A DNA stretch of 64,000 nt from Ruegeria sp. HKCCD4315 (GCF_013112245.1 NZ_WVRN01000001.1:748501-812500), one strand, 5' to 3'. Positions 17,818 through 27,759 are shown, counted from the stretch's first letter. Numbers and translations: made by a program. Notes: generated from the sequence alone by a model not told the origin.

Positions 17818-18543
17818 ATGGCCACCGCCATGAGCACCGAGACCCCACAACGCCCGCGCAGAAATTTTTATGGCCGCTTCAAAGGTAAGACCCTGAAGCC
17901 CAGCCAAAAGACCTATCTGAACGAAGATCTTGCCGCGCTGTCGCCGGGTGCAGTGGATTGGGAGACGAACCCCGAACGCAAGCCCTTAGACCTGAATGGT
18001 CTGTTTGGCGGCAAACCGGTTTGGCTTGAGGTGGGCTTTGGCGGCGGGGAACATCTGGTGCATCAGGCGCAAAGCAACCCGGATATCGGCATCATCGGGG
18101 CAGAGCCCTACATCAATGGCGTTGCCATGTTGTTGGGAAAAATCCGGCAAGCGGGGGCCGAAAATCTTGCCGTGCATCCCGGCGATGCGCGTGATTTGTT
18201 CGATGTCCTGCCCGAAGCCAGTATCTCGCGCGCGTTTCTGCTCTATCCGGACCCATGGCCCAAGACCCGTCATCATCGCCGCCGTTTTGTGACGCCGGAG
18301 CATCTGGAGCCGTTGGCGAAAGTTCTGAAACCCGGGTCGATCTTTCGCGTCGCCACCGACATTCCCGACTATGTGCGCCAGACGCTGGAAGAAGTTCCTC
18401 GCGCCGGTTTTGAATGGCTGGCGGAACGCCCTGCCGACTGGCGTGAGCCTTGGGACGACTGGATTTCCACCCGCTATGAGCAAAAGGCCCTGCGCGAAGG
18501 GCGGGTGCCGCATTATTTGACCTTCCGCAGGACGGAATCCTGA
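17818..18543 (+). CDS. trmB: tRNA (guanine-N7-)-methyltransferase
   Basis: A 241-residue Rossmann methyltransferase that forms m7G46 in tRNA. The SAM-binding strand is PVWLEVGFGGGEHL, and the TrmB signature FLLYPDPWPKTRHHRRRF is clear, with FRVATDIPDYV following. The metK neighbourhood also fits, since it uses SAM. The ATG at 17818 is used; a second in-frame ATG is at 17830. Confidence 0.95.
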   Translation: MATAMSTETPQRPRRNFYGRFKGKTLKPSQKTYLNEDLAALSPGAVDWETNPERKPLDLNGLFGGKPVWLEVGFGGGEHLVHQAQSNPDIGIIGAEPYINGVAMLLGKIRQAGAENLAVHPGDARDLFDVLPEASISRAFLLYPDPWPKTRHHRRRFVTPEHLEPLAKVLKPGSIFRVATDIPDYVRQTLEEVPRAGFEWLAERPADWREPWDDWISTRYEQKALREGRVPHYLTFRRTES

Positions 18544-18630
18544 TCACCGCCAGATTTCTGCAATCCTGAACGCTATGCTAGAATGTGCGTGACACCCTTA
18601 TTTTAGCACAGCCTTTTGTCCGGGATTGCC

Positions 18631-19704
18631 ATGTCTAATATTCGGATCACGAACTGCCACACGCACCTGTTTCACGCGCGCCATGTGCCAGAGGATTACC
18701 CCTATCCGGCACTCAAACCGTTCAAAAAGATGCCTTGGCTGATCAAGGCTCTGGCCTTTGGTGCGCGCCTGATTGGTCAGCATTCCGCCGCTGAAAAACT
18801 GGACAGGCTTTACCGCTTTCAGCAGGAAACGGACGCGGGCAGCCAGTGCGATATTCTGGACAACATGCGGCGACACTATCCCAGTGATACCCGTTTTGTT
18901 GTGTTGCCAATGGAGATGTCAGCCTTTGGGTTCGGCGCGCCGGAGGTTCCGCTGAGCGCGCAACATGACGAACTGGCAAAGTTGTCTGGCGACCCGGATG
19001 TCGGCAGGTCCGTAATACCCTTTGCAACGATTGACCCGCGTGCCGATCCTCAGGCGACGGAACTCTGGCGGGCCATAGATGGTCTGAAGTTTCGGGGCCT
19101 GAAGCTCTATCCGCGTCTGGGGTTCGCGCCGGACGATCCAGTTCTTATGCAGCATGTTTACCCGCGGTTAGAAGAGTTGAACCTGCCGGTCATGTCCCAT
19201 TGCTCACGCGGCGGCGTTCAGGGGCGCTATCTTTCGGACTATTGGGCCGACCGCTATACCGAGCCCGAGGCGTTTGTTCCCGTAATGCGTGCTCATCCCA
19301 AGCTACGGATTTGCCTGGCGCATTTTGGCGGGCAGCGCGACTGGGATGCCTATGTCAATCCGGATCGAAAGAACCCGCTGGACGACGCCTTCTACAGGAA
19401 CTGGCAGGTGGCAATCCGGCGCATGATCGGCAGTGGAAACTACCCCGGCCTCTGGACGGATATCTCTTACACATTGTTCCAGTTCGAAGATTACGCCCCC
19501 TTCTTGCGCATTTTTCTAACCGGCGAGGATGAAGAAGGTGAGCGCCTTAGGTCGCGTGTCCTGTTTGGATCAGATTACTACATGACCCGGCAAGAAGCGC
19601 TGTCAGAAAAGGCGGTCTGTTTTCGGTTGCGCAACATCTTGGGTGAGGAGATTTTCCGGCAGATCGCTGAAGAAAACCCGGCGAAATGGCTGGGGGAAGC
19701 CTGA
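18631..19704 (+). CDS. amidohydrolase family 2 (TIM-barrel metal-dependent hydrolase)
   Basis: A 357-residue TIM-barrel hydrolase. Metal ligands: NCHTHLF at residues 9-15, LPVMSHCSRGG, RICLAHFGGQ, and the terminal Asp in LFGSDYYMTRQE. This is the pattern of the amidohydrolase-2 family (aminocarboxymuconate decarboxylase-like). The length is larger than usual because of insertions around residues 25-80. Substrate unknown. It lies alone between trmB and aroA. The ATG at 18631 is preferred over an earlier TTG. Confidence 0.75.
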   Translation: MSNIRITNCHTHLFHARHVPEDYPYPALKPFKKMPWLIKALAFGARLIGQHSAAEKLDRLYRFQQETDAGSQCDILDNMRRHYPSDTRFVVLPMEMSAFGFGAPEVPLSAQHDELAKLSGDPDVGRSVIPFATIDPRADPQATELWRAIDGLKFRGLKLYPRLGFAPDDPVLMQHVYPRLEELNLPVMSHCSRGGVQGRYLSDYWADRYTEPEAFVPVMRAHPKLRICLAHFGGQRDWDAYVNPDRKNPLDDAFYRNWQVAIRRMIGSGNYPGLWTDISYTLFQFEDYAPFLRIFLTGEDEEGERLRSRVLFGSDYYMTRQEALSEKAVCFRLRNILGEEIFRQIAEENPAKWLGEA

Positions 19705-19789
19705 GAGGTCGCTTTGCGCTCATTGCCGCTGGACCAACCCGCTCCAATTCGCTAATCCGCCTTGAACTGATAGCGCAAAAGGAGCCCCC

Positions 19790-21136
19790 ATGTCCGGACA
19801 CGGCACGCCCATCCCGATGACTTCGCATCCCTGCGGCCCGCTGACCGGCACGGTCGAGGTGCCGGGTGACAAGTCGATCTCGCACCGGTCGCTGATCCTT
19901 GGGGCGATGGCTGTAGGTGAGACCAGGATCTCGGGCCTACTGGAGGGCGAAGACGTTCTGGATACCGCCAAGGCAATGCGGGCCTTTGGGGCTGAGGTCA
20001 CGGATCACGGTGGCGGGGAATGGACCGTGCATGGCGTGGGCGTTGGTGGGTTTGCCGAACCGGATCAGGTGATCGATTGCGGCAACTCAGGCACCGGTGT
20101 GCGATTGATCATGGGCGCTATGGCAACCTCTCCGATCACGGCGACGTTTACCGGAGATGCAAGCCTGAACAAACGTCCGATGGCGCGGGTGACTGACCCT
20201 CTGGCCCTGTTTGGCACGCAATCAGTTGGTCGGTCCGGTGGGCGTTTGCCAATGACCATCGTGGGTGCAGCGGACCCGACCCCTGTGCGGTATGAAGTGC
20301 CCGTACCCTCGGCTCAGGTCAAATCAGCCGTCTTGCTGGCGGGATTGAATGCCCCCGGCAAAACCGTTGTGATCGAAAAAGAAGCGACACGCGACCATTC
20401 CGAGCGGATGCTGGCCGGGTTCGGCGCTGAGATTACGGTTGAAGATACCGAAGAAGGCCGCGTTATTACCCTGACAGGACGCCCTGAATTGAAGCCGCAG
20501 GTCATCGCCGTGCCGCGGGATCCGTCCAGCGCGGCCTTCCCGGTGTGCGCTGCGCTGATCACACCCGGCTCGGATGTGCTGGTGCCCGGCATTGGCCTGA
20601 ACCCGACCCGCGCTGGCCTGTTCACCACACTGCGTGAGATGGGTGCAGACCTGACTTACGAGAATGAGCGCGAGGAGGGTGGCGAGCCTGTTGCCGATCT
20701 GCGTGCAAAATATTCGCCGAACATGAAGGGGATCACCGTGCCGCCGGAACGCGCGGCTTCGATGATCGATGAATATCCTGTGCTGTCCGTGGTTGCGGCC
20801 AACGCCACCGGCACCATGATGATGGGCGGTGTGAAAGAGCTGCGCGTCAAGGAAAGCGACCGTATCGACGCCATGGCGCGTGGCCTGCGCGCAAACGGTG
20901 TGACGGTAAACGAAGGTGACGATTGGTGGTCGGTTGAAGGGCTGGGTATCGGCAACGTTCCCGGGGCCGGCACCTGCGAGAGCTTTCTGGATCACCGCAT
21001 TGCCATGTCGTTCATGGTGATGGGCATGGGCGCGCAGAAGCCAGTAAGAGTTGACGATGGCGGCCCGATTGCAACGTCGTTCCCGATTTTTGAACCGTTG
21101 ATGGCATCGCTGGGTGCTAAGGTCGAACGCTCGTGA
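19790..21136 (+). CDS. aroA: 3-phosphoshikimate 1-carboxyvinyltransferase (EPSP synthase, class II-like)
   Basis: A 448-residue EPSP synthase of the shikimate pathway. It has [41 protein letters not shown], and the C-terminal [13 protein letters not shown]. These are closest to the class II enzymes such as Agrobacterium CP4. At the position where CP4 has Ala100 (GNAATG), this protein has Gly101 (GNSGTG), as in glyphosate-sensitive enzymes. Its TGA overlaps the cmk start (GTGA). Confidence 0.95.
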   Translation: MSGHGTPIPMTSHPCGPLTGTVEVPGDKSISHRSLILGAMAVGETRISGLLEGEDVLDTAKAMRAFGAEVTDHGGGEWTVHGVGVGGFAEPDQVIDCGNSGTGVRLIMGAMATSPITATFTGDASLNKRPMARVTDPLALFGTQSVGRSGGRLPMTIVGAADPTPVRYEVPVPSAQVKSAVLLAGLNAPGKTVVIEKEATRDHSERMLAGFGAEITVEDTEEGRVITLTGRPELKPQVIAVPRDPSSAAFPVCAALITPGSDVLVPGIGLNPTRAGLFTTLREMGADLTYENEREEGGEPVADLRAKYSPNMKGITVPPERAASMIDEYPVLSVVAANATGTMMMGGVKELRVKESDRIDAMARGLRANGVTVNEGDDWWSVEGLGIGNVPGAGTCESFLDHRIAMSFMVMGMGAQKPVRVDDGGPIATSFPIFEPLMASLGAKVERS

Positions 21137-21750
21137 GCTTCACAGTCGCGATTGACGGGCCTGCGGCAGCGGGTAAAGGCACGATCTCAAAAGCCGTTGC
21201 GACGCATTTTGGGTTTGCCCATCTGGACACAGGTCTGCTCTACCGTGCGGTGGGTCGAAGTGTTTTGAAGGGCGCCGATCCGATCGACGCAGCAAAGGCA
21301 TTGACCGCCGAGGAGTTGGAGCAAGGCGACCTGCGTACCGCCGATATCGCACAGGCCGCGTCCAAAGTGGCGGTCATCCCCGAGGTTCGTGCCGCGTTGG
21401 TGGATTTCCAACGCGCCTTTGCCCGCAGGGCCGGGGGGGCCGTTCTGGACGGACGCGACATCGGGACAGTGATTTGCCCGCATGCAGAGGTGAAACTGTT
21501 CGTCACGGCAAGCGCCGAAGTGCGCGCCGAACGCCGGTATCTTGAGCTTAGCGCCAAAGGCGCCAATGTGACACGCGATCAGGTTCTGGCAGATGTCAAA
21601 GAGCGCGACGCGCGGGATGCAGAGCGTAGTACAGCGCCGATGAAACCTGCTGAGGATGCGGTTCAGTTGGACACAACCGATCTGAGCATCGAGGCCGCAT
21701 TGGCAAAAGCGCTTGAGGTCATCAACGCAAAATTGCCCGCGACACGCTAG
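21133..21750 (+). CDS. cmk: cytidylate kinase
   Basis: A 205-residue NMP kinase. P-loop [21 protein letters not shown]-binding [11 protein letters not shown], and [20 protein letters not shown] with the family Arg-Asp. It phosphorylates CMP and dCMP. The GTG start at 21133 overlaps the aroA stop, as expected for the conserved aroA-cmk pair. In related genomes rpsA usually follows directly; here about 4.3 kb intervenes. Confidence 0.95.
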   Translation: MSFTVAIDGPAAAGKGTISKAVATHFGFAHLDTGLLYRAVGRSVLKGADPIDAAKALTAEELEQGDLRTADIAQAASKVAVIPEVRAALVDFQRAFARRAGGAVLDGRDIGTVICPHAEVKLFVTASAEVRAERRYLELSAKGANVTRDQVLADVKERDARDAERSTAPMKPAEDAVQLDTTDLSIEAALAKALEVINAKLPATR

Positions 21751-21773
21751 CGCCGCAGGCAAAGGGTAGGGAT

Positions 21774-22250
21774 TTAAAGCTCGTCCACGGCGACGCTTTT
21801 AATGTTTGCCCACTGATCGTCAGCTGTTTTTGCTGTGCCGGCAACGTCCTTAAGAAAGGCCGCTCGGGTTTCAGCGTTAAGGAACAGGTACAGTTTGCCG
21901 TCGGCAACCAGATACTGATCGGGATCACCATCGAACTTCTTGCCAACTGACACGCCGAACGAACAGAACCCGCCATGCTGCGGCAAATACGCAGCGGGGT
22001 TTGCCTCAAAGGCTTCGCGGTTCGCAGCGGTCGTGAAGTAGTAGGAGGCGCCGTCATAGGTTGCCGAGTGTGTGGCAAAGCCTTCGACCGGATTGCCGTC
22101 GTTGACCAACGCAACCAGATCCACCCCATGTGCGGCCAGCGGTGCCCCTGCGGCAGAAATGCCGTTTGATACGTTGATCTCGTCAGCCGCAAAGGCCGGA
22201 GTGGACAGGGCAATAGCCGTCGTCAAGGCAGTCAGAACAATGTATTTCAT
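21774..22250 (-). CDS. secreted YHS domain-containing protein
   Basis: 158 residues with a clear signal peptide (MKYIVLTALTTAIALSTPAFA, cut after AFA). The mature part is a YHS-domain-like unit: an acidic PVEGFATHSATYDGASYYF, then TTAANREAFEANPAAYLPQHGG and a similar second half ending LFLNAETRAAFLKD. The YHS fold is linked to metal handling. AAAGGAAA precedes the ATG. It is convergent to cmk and lies at the edge of the insert between cmk and rpsA. Function unknown. Confidence 0.75.
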   Translation of the reverse strand: MKYIVLTALTTAIALSTPAFAADEINVSNGISAAGAPLAAHGVDLVALVNDGNPVEGFATHSATYDGASYYFTTAANREAFEANPAAYLPQHGGFCSFGVSVGKKFDGDPDQYLVADGKLYLFLNAETRAAFLKDVAGTAKTADDQWANIKSVAVDEL

Positions 22251-22468
22251 CGTGTGTTTCCTTTTGGTTTCGGTTTCGGGCCAAGCACTGTGCTGGCCGA
22301 TGACACACAGTTAAGGCGCGGCGCTTGAACGTGTAATCGCAGAAGAGACACTTAATTTTGCAGATCGTACAATCCGCTGAATGATATGGTGCCCCAGATC
22401 ACTAAGCTTTGTTTGGCCAGTTCGTATCGCGGTTCGTATGGTCAAAGGGTGTCTGCAGGAGTGACCAC

Positions 22469-23005
22469 ATGTTTCGCTTAGCCCTCATTCTGATTTTCAT
22501 CTCTGGAAACCTTGCCGCTCAGGAAGTTGAGCCGAAGGTCCCGGAGGCTGAGCCGCCGATGACATATGAGCGGCTGGGTAACATCCTCTTTGCGTTGGAT
22601 CCCAAGGCCGAGCCGTTTGGTCCCGGCTTCCAGATGACCGTGGCTGACCAGCAGGTTTTGGTGATCACCGACGTTAATGCGGACCGAATGCGCGCCATGA
22701 TCGCCATCGGCAATGCCGCAGACCTTTCGGAAGAGGATTTGATCCGCGTGATGCAGGCAAATTTCGACAGTACGCTGGATGCGCGTTACGCAATTGCCAA
22801 TGGTATCCTGTGGGCTGCGTTCATTCACCCGCTGTCTTTGCTGGAAAAAGATCAGTTGATTTCGGGGCTGGCCCAGACTGTGAATATCGCAAAGACGTAT
22901 GGCACGTTGTACACCGGTGGGGCTGCAGAGTTTGGTGGGGGTGACAGCACCGATCTTCAGCGTGCTTTGATTGAAGAACTTTTGAAAAAGGGCGAAGAAA
23001 TCTGA
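22469..23005 (+). CDS. secreted protein with YbjN-like fold (tentative)
   Basis: 178 residues. The ATG at 22469 has AGGAGTG before it, and a signal peptide follows (MFRLALILIFISGNLAA). The mature domain has a pattern reminiscent of YbjN/type III secretion chaperone-like folds: a strand pair (FQMTVADQQVLVITDV), helices, then ARYAIANGILWAAFIHPLSLL and a helix. I am not certain of the family. The protein would be periplasmic. It precedes the halogenase gene by 155 bases in the same direction. Confidence 0.6.
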   Translation: MFRLALILIFISGNLAAQEVEPKVPEAEPPMTYERLGNILFALDPKAEPFGPGFQMTVADQQVLVITDVNADRMRAMIAIGNAADLSEEDLIRVMQANFDSTLDARYAIANGILWAAFIHPLSLLEKDQLISGLAQTVNIAKTYGTLYTGGAAEFGGGDSTDLQRALIEELLKKGEEI

Positions 23006-23160
23006 CCAGCCCATATGTGTGCGTAAATTGCGGTTAAAGCCCTAGATGGACGCAGGAAAGCTGTTATAGTTTCCCCCAAGCGAAAAGGGAGAGCTGCCAC
23101 ATAACCCGAAAAAAAGGGAGGCAGCCGTAATATCCCCAAAGCCAACAGGGACAAAACCAT

Positions 23161-24846
23161 ATGAATAATCGTTTGAACCAAATCACCATCGTGGGCGGCG
23201 GCACGGCGGGGTGGATGACCGCGTTGATCCTGGACATGGTGTTTTCCAGGACGTCCTCGCAAAAGGATCGCCCGCGCATCTGTCTGATTGAAAGTCCCAA
23301 TATCTCGACCGTGGGTGTGGGTGAGGCCACGGTGCCCCGTATGCCGGTCACGCTGCGCCAGGCAGGCATTTCCGAGCGAGATTTTTTCCGCGAGACCAAC
23401 GCGTCGTTCAAGCTGGGTGTAAAGTTTTGCAACTGGAACAAGGACAGCAAGGGAAAACGCATCGATTATGTGAACCCTTTTGCCCATGGGCAGATGTTGG
23501 AAGGCTTGGATGCCGCCGAGTACTTCCTACGCTTTGGCAACGGGGATCGGGATTTTACGCAGTCTATCTCGCCTCATGACGATCTGGGCCGTCTTTGCAA
23601 AGGCGCGCGGCAACTGGGGCAACCCGAATTCGAACAGCGCTTTGGCTATGCTTACCACCTGGATGCAGTGAAGTTTGCTGGAATGCTGACCAAGGTCTGC
23701 ACCCAAAACGGTGTGGAGCATATTCGGGATGAGGTTCAATCGGTTGAACTGGATGAACAGGGTAACGTCAGCCATTTGATGCTGGAACGCAGGGGTCGCT
23801 ATGACATCGAGATGGTAGTTGATTGCACCGGCTTCCGTGGGTTGATCATCAACAAAGCGCTGGGCGAGCCGTTTCTGGACTATTCTGACTACCTGCCCAA
23901 CGATCGCGCCATGGCGTTGCAAGTCGAGCATCCCAATCCGAAGAAAATCGAGAGCCTGACACGATCCACTGCACTTGGCGCAGGCTGGACGTGGCGGGTG
24001 CCACTCTACAACCGCGTGGGCACGGGATATGTGTTCTCATCGGCGCATCGCACGGATGATCAGGCGGCAGATGAGTATCTTGAATGGCTGGGGGACAGCG
24101 GCAAGGGTTTGACACCGCGCGTTATTCCAATGCGCGTCGGGCGCGTGCGCAATGCCTGGGTCAAAAACTGTGTCGCCATTGGTCTGTCCGGCGGATTCAT
24201 CGAACCGCTGGAAAGTACCGCGATCCACATGATTGATCATGCGGTGCGCTGGTTCGCCGAACATTTGCCAACGCGCGCCATCGAGCCATCGCTGCGGGCA
24301 AGATACAACCGGCAGATGGACAAGATGTACAACGAGGTGCTGGAGTTTATCTGCCTGCACTATCGCTTGGGCAATCGCACGGATGATCCCTATTGGATCG
24401 ATGCGCGGACACAGATGAAGGTGCCGGACCGGTTGGCCGAGAACCTGGAGCTGTGGCAGCACCGCCTGCCAATGGATCACGATGTCGAGTTCGCAACGCT
24501 GTTTGATCATCGCGTGTATCAGACAGTTCTGTTGGGCAAACAGGTCTATGACACAGGCTATGGGCCGGGTATCCGGGATCAGGTGAGACCATTGAAGAAG
24601 GTGATCTGGTATCAGGGTATGCAGCGCGCGAAAGAGGATCTTGCGCAGATCATTAGAACAATGCCCGATCACAAAACGCTGCTGCGCGATATCCGTGGCG
24701 AGCTAGAGCGTCCGGCCTTTGGCAAGGCGAAGGTTGCGCAGCCAACTGTAGCGATGCCGGGCACTGCTCCGGCTCCGGTCAGGATCCAGAACATGCCCAA
24801 CTTTGCCGAAATCCAAAGCGGTGCCAAGGACTTGCAACTGTTCTAA
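23161..24846 (+). CDS. flavin-dependent tryptophan halogenase family protein
   Basis: A 561-residue FAD enzyme of the tryptophan halogenase family. Dinucleotide site: ITIVGGGTAGWMTA (residues 8-21). Catalytic Lys is K84 in NASFKLGVKF. The halogenase WxWxIP signature appears as GWTWRVP (W276, W278). E351-S352 in EPLESTAIHM match the PrnA catalytic Glu-Ser pair. So the chemistry of hypohalite transfer looks intact, but the substrate is unknown. No flavin reductase or peptide/polyketide biosynthetic gene is near. The gene sits between cmk and rpsA. The last 40 residues are Pro/Ala-rich. Alternative: a related FAD monooxygenase without halogenating activity. Confidence 0.85.
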   Translation: MNNRLNQITIVGGGTAGWMTALILDMVFSRTSSQKDRPRICLIESPNISTVGVGEATVPRMPVTLRQAGISERDFFRETNASFKLGVKFCNWNKDSKGKRIDYVNPFAHGQMLEGLDAAEYFLRFGNGDRDFTQSISPHDDLGRLCKGARQLGQPEFEQRFGYAYHLDAVKFAGMLTKVCTQNGVEHIRDEVQSVELDEQGNVSHLMLERRGRYDIEMVVDCTGFRGLIINKALGEPFLDYSDYLPNDRAMALQVEHPNPKKIESLTRSTALGAGWTWRVPLYNRVGTGYVFSSAHRTDDQAADEYLEWLGDSGKGLTPRVIPMRVGRVRNAWVKNCVAIGLSGGFIEPLESTAIHMIDHAVRWFAEHLPTRAIEPSLRARYNRQMDKMYNEVLEFICLHYRLGNRTDDPYWIDARTQMKVPDRLAENLELWQHRLPMDHDVEFATLFDHRVYQTVLLGKQVYDTGYGPGIRDQVRPLKKVIWYQGMQRAKEDLAQIIRTMPDHKTLLRDIRGELERPAFGKAKVAQPTVAMPGTAPAPVRIQNMPNFAEIQSGAKDLQLF

Positions 24847-24889
24847 AGAACGGCTGCCGATTGTGCAGATGTCTTGATGGGGGTGCGCC

Positions 24890-25297
24890 TTACGCCGGTA
24901 CTGGAACCGGCGTTCGATCTCCCATCAGGTACCGGATCACGTCCACATAGTCGAAGACCAATGAAATCGCGATGGTCAATAAGACCGCGCGGATGATCCA
25001 TCCGGGGATAACGGGCATGTCTTCACTTGCCTGTTGCCTCCACAGATACCAGGCAACTGGCGTCCAGAACACGACATGGCCCAGCCCCATTAGCCGGACA
25101 TAGCCAAGCTGGTTGAAGATCAGCAAAACCCCGACCGCAGCGAGCACACTGCCAACGACGGTGATGATCGCTGTCAGGCGCGTTTGTTTCCAGATCAAAA
25201 GAGAGATCGGGAGGAGGAAGGCCCCAAAGCTCAGGACGTTTAACCAAATCTGAATCCACTGAGGCTGTTGGGCGACGATGAGGTTGAACTCTTCCAT
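24890..25297 (-). CDS. four-helix integral membrane protein of unknown function
   Basis: 135 residues with four hydrophobic segments: IWLNVLSFGAFLLPISLLIW, LTAIITVVGSVLAAVGVLLI, LMGLGHVVFWTPVAWYLW and IIRAVLLTIAISLVFDYV. The first residues are acidic and the C-terminus is TPVPVPA. I do not recognise a family. It is convergent to the halogenase gene, 43 bases apart. Confidence 0.65.
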   Translation of the reverse strand: MEEFNLIVAQQPQWIQIWLNVLSFGAFLLPISLLIWKQTRLTAIITVVGSVLAAVGVLLIFNQLGYVRLMGLGHVVFWTPVAWYLWRQQASEDMPVIPGWIIRAVLLTIAISLVFDYVDVIRYLMGDRTPVPVPA

Positions 25298-25488
25298 GAT
25301 CTGACATCTCCGGTGCGTCTCTGAGCAGCCCCACTGGTGCCTTGTTGCAAGCGGTGATTCAACAAACCCGCAGCGTTATCAACGGAATGTGAGTGATCCG
25401 GCATTAGGTGGGTTCCTTATGGCTCTGGTCATCTTGCACTTGGCTCTTTGAGATGTAATATCATCACAAAAATTGGACCGCAAAGAGC

Positions 25489-25788
25489 ATGAACTTGAGC
25501 AGAACCCAGCAACGGGCTTTCCCAATGGGCGAATCCAATCGCAACCTGCGCAGTACCCTCAAGCGCCGCAGGCGGAACGTCCCACCGATGCAGGCTTATG
25601 ACGCGCTACCTCAGGAGTTGCGGCAATGGTTGGCGCAAGCCTGTCTGCCTTGGAGCCCAAGCTCGGCTTTGAAGATATGGAACAAGGCCGGGGGTGGTCA
25701 CGACCCGTTGGTCGCAATTGGTCGTCTGGAGACGGTAGAACGGGCCATGTTGCAACGCGACGCTCAAGTGTGGGGCGCGAACAGATAA
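25489..25788 (+). CDS. small basic protein, resembles DUF6525
   Basis: 99 residues, rich in Arg at the N-terminus (LRSTLKRRRRNV), then YDALPQELRQWLAQACLPWSPSSALKIW. From memory, this pattern is that of the DUF6525 family found in Rhodobacterales; function unknown. No signal peptide or membrane segment. It is the last gene before the terminator and leader of rpsA. Confidence 0.6.
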   Translation: MNLSRTQQRAFPMGESNRNLRSTLKRRRRNVPPMQAYDALPQELRQWLAQACLPWSPSSALKIWNKAGGGHDPLVAIGRLETVERAMLQRDAQVWGANR

Positions 25789-25917
25789 GCGAATTGCAGC
25801 AGCAAGGACCTGCCGAACCTTGAAAACATGGGCTTTGCCCTTGCACATATCAGGGAATCCGCCTATACGCGCGCTGTCGATACAAGGGCGGTCAACGTCC
25901 GGATGACGTTTCTGAGC

Positions 25918-25951
25918 AGGGCCGGGTTACCTCGGCCCTTTGTGTTTGTTT
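25918..25951 (+). terminator. rho-independent terminator upstream of rpsA
   Basis: AGGGCCG (25918-25924) pairs with CGGCCCT (25933-25939), then TTGTGTTTGTTT. It should end transcription from the DUF6525-like gene, or could act as an attenuator within an rpsA leader. About 100 bases remain before rpsA for a promoter or leader. Confidence 0.65.
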
Positions 25952-26054
25952 GCTTAGGGGCGCACCGGGTCACGCCAGACGGCATCATGAAACAAGACCG
26001 GCGGAGACAACCGCTCGGCCAGCAAAAACGTACTGTAAAGGAAAACAACGCCAC

Positions 26055-27731
26055 ATGGCTAACGCATCCATGGAGGAATTCGAAGCCCTCCTTAACGAAA
26101 GCTTCGAAATGGACACGCCCGAAGAGGGTTCTGTTGTCAAAGGCAAGGTTCTGGCGATCGAAGCCGGCCAAGCCATCATCGACGTAGGCTACAAAATGGA
26201 AGGCCGCGTTGATCTGAAAGAATTCGCAAATCCCGGCGAAGCCCCTGAAATCGCTGTTGGTGACGAGGTAGAAGTTTACCTGCGCGCCGCAGAAAACGCC
26301 CGCGGCGAAGCCGTTATCTCGCGCGAGATGGCCCGTCGTGAAGAGGCATGGGACCGTCTGGAAAAAGCATATGCCGACGACCAGCGCGTCGAAGGTGCTA
26401 TCTTTGGTCGCGTCAAAGGTGGCTTCACCGTCGATCTGGGTGGCGCAGTTGCGTTCCTGCCCGGTTCGCAGGTTGACGTCCGCCCCGTGCGCGACGCTGG
26501 CCCGCTGATGGGTCTGAAGCAGCCGTTCCAGATCCTGAAAATGGACCGCCGCCGTGGCAACATCGTTGTGTCGCGCCGCGCCATTCTGGAAGAATCGCGT
26601 GCCGAACAGCGTGCCGAAGTTATCGGCAACCTGTCCGAAGGTCAGACCGTCGAGGGTGTTGTCAAGAACATCACCGAATACGGTGCATTCGTTGACCTGG
26701 GCGGCGTTGACGGCCTGCTGCACGTCACCGACATGGCATGGCGTCGTGTGAACCACCCGTCCGAGATCCTGACGATCGGCGAAACCATCAAGGTTCAGGT
26801 CATCAAGATCAACAAAGAAACCCACCGCATCAGCCTGGGCATGAAGCAGCTGCAAGAAGATCCGTGGGATCTGGTTGCTGCGAAATACCCGCTGGGCTCG
26901 GTCCATCAGGGTCGCGTCACCAACATCACTGATTACGGCGCGTTCGTCGAGCTGGAAGCCGGTGTCGAAGGTCTGGTGCACGTGTCCGAGATGTCCTGGA
27001 CCAAGAAAAACGTCCACCCCGGCAAGATCGTTTCGACCAGCCAGGAAGTCGACGTCATGGTTCTGGAAATCGACGGCGCCAAGCGTCGCGTGTCTCTTGG
27101 CCTGAAGCAGACTCAGCGCAACCCATGGGAAGTGTTTGCAGAAACACACCCCGAGGGCACCGAGGTCGAAGGCGAAGTCAAGAACATCACCGAATTCGGT
27201 CTGTTCATTGGCCTCGAAGGCGACATCGACGGCATGGTTCACCTGTCCGACCTGTCCTGGGACGAGCGTGGCGAGGATGCGATCCAGAACTACCGCAAAG
27301 GCGACATGGTTTCGGCCGTTGTCTCGGAAGTTGACGTTGAAAAAGAGCGTATCTCGCTGTCGATCAAAGCCCTGGGCGGTGACAAGTTCGCCGAAGCCGT
27401 GGGCGGCGTGAAGCGTGGCTCGGTCATCACCGTTGAAGTGACCGCTATCGAAGATGGCGGCATCGAGGTCGAATACGAAGGCATGAAGTCGTTCATCCGT
27501 CGTTCGGACCTGTCGCGTGACCGTTCCGAACAGCGCCCCGAGCGTTTCTCGGTCGGTGACAAGGTCGACGTCCGCGTCACCAACGTCGACAGCAAGACCC
27601 GCCGTCTGGGCCTGTCGATCAAGGCACGCGAGATCGCCGAAGAGAAAGAGGCCGTGGAACAGTACGGTTCTTCCGACTCGGGCGCGTCGCTGGGCGATAT
27701 CCTGGGTGCAGCGCTGAAGTCGGGCGACTAA
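26055..27731 (+). CDS. rpsA: 30S ribosomal protein S1
   Basis: A 558-residue protein with six S1/OB-fold repeats. The later ones are easiest to see: VVKNITEYGAFVDLGGVDGL, RVTNITDYGAFVELEAGVEG, EVKNITEFGLFIGLEGDIDG. It brings mRNA to the 30S subunit. The start at 26055 (MANASMEEFEALLN) has AAAGGAAA upstream. Codon use is strongly biased towards preferred codons, as expected of a highly expressed gene. A terminator follows. Confidence 0.97.
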   Translation: MANASMEEFEALLNESFEMDTPEEGSVVKGKVLAIEAGQAIIDVGYKMEGRVDLKEFANPGEAPEIAVGDEVEVYLRAAENARGEAVISREMARREEAWDRLEKAYADDQRVEGAIFGRVKGGFTVDLGGAVAFLPGSQVDVRPVRDAGPLMGLKQPFQILKMDRRRGNIVVSRRAILEESRAEQRAEVIGNLSEGQTVEGVVKNITEYGAFVDLGGVDGLLHVTDMAWRRVNHPSEILTIGETIKVQVIKINKETHRISLGMKQLQEDPWDLVAAKYPLGSVHQGRVTNITDYGAFVELEAGVEGLVHVSEMSWTKKNVHPGKIVSTSQEVDVMVLEIDGAKRRVSLGLKQTQRNPWEVFAETHPEGTEVEGEVKNITEFGLFIGLEGDIDGMVHLSDLSWDERGEDAIQNYRKGDMVSAVVSEVDVEKERISLSIKALGGDKFAEAVGGVKRGSVITVEVTAIEDGGIEVEYEGMKSFIRRSDLSRDRSEQRPERFSVGDKVDVRVTNVDSKTRRLGLSIKAREIAEEKEAVEQYGSSDSGASLGDILGAALKSGD

Positions 27732-27759
27732 GCCCCGGGCGCATCCCAAGAAAGAATTT

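Noticed and set aside
21751..26054. Biosynthetic gene cluster or prophage at the halogenase locus
   Set aside because: No NRPS, PKS, integrase, transposase, tRNA or att-like direct repeat seen; gene functions are mixed.
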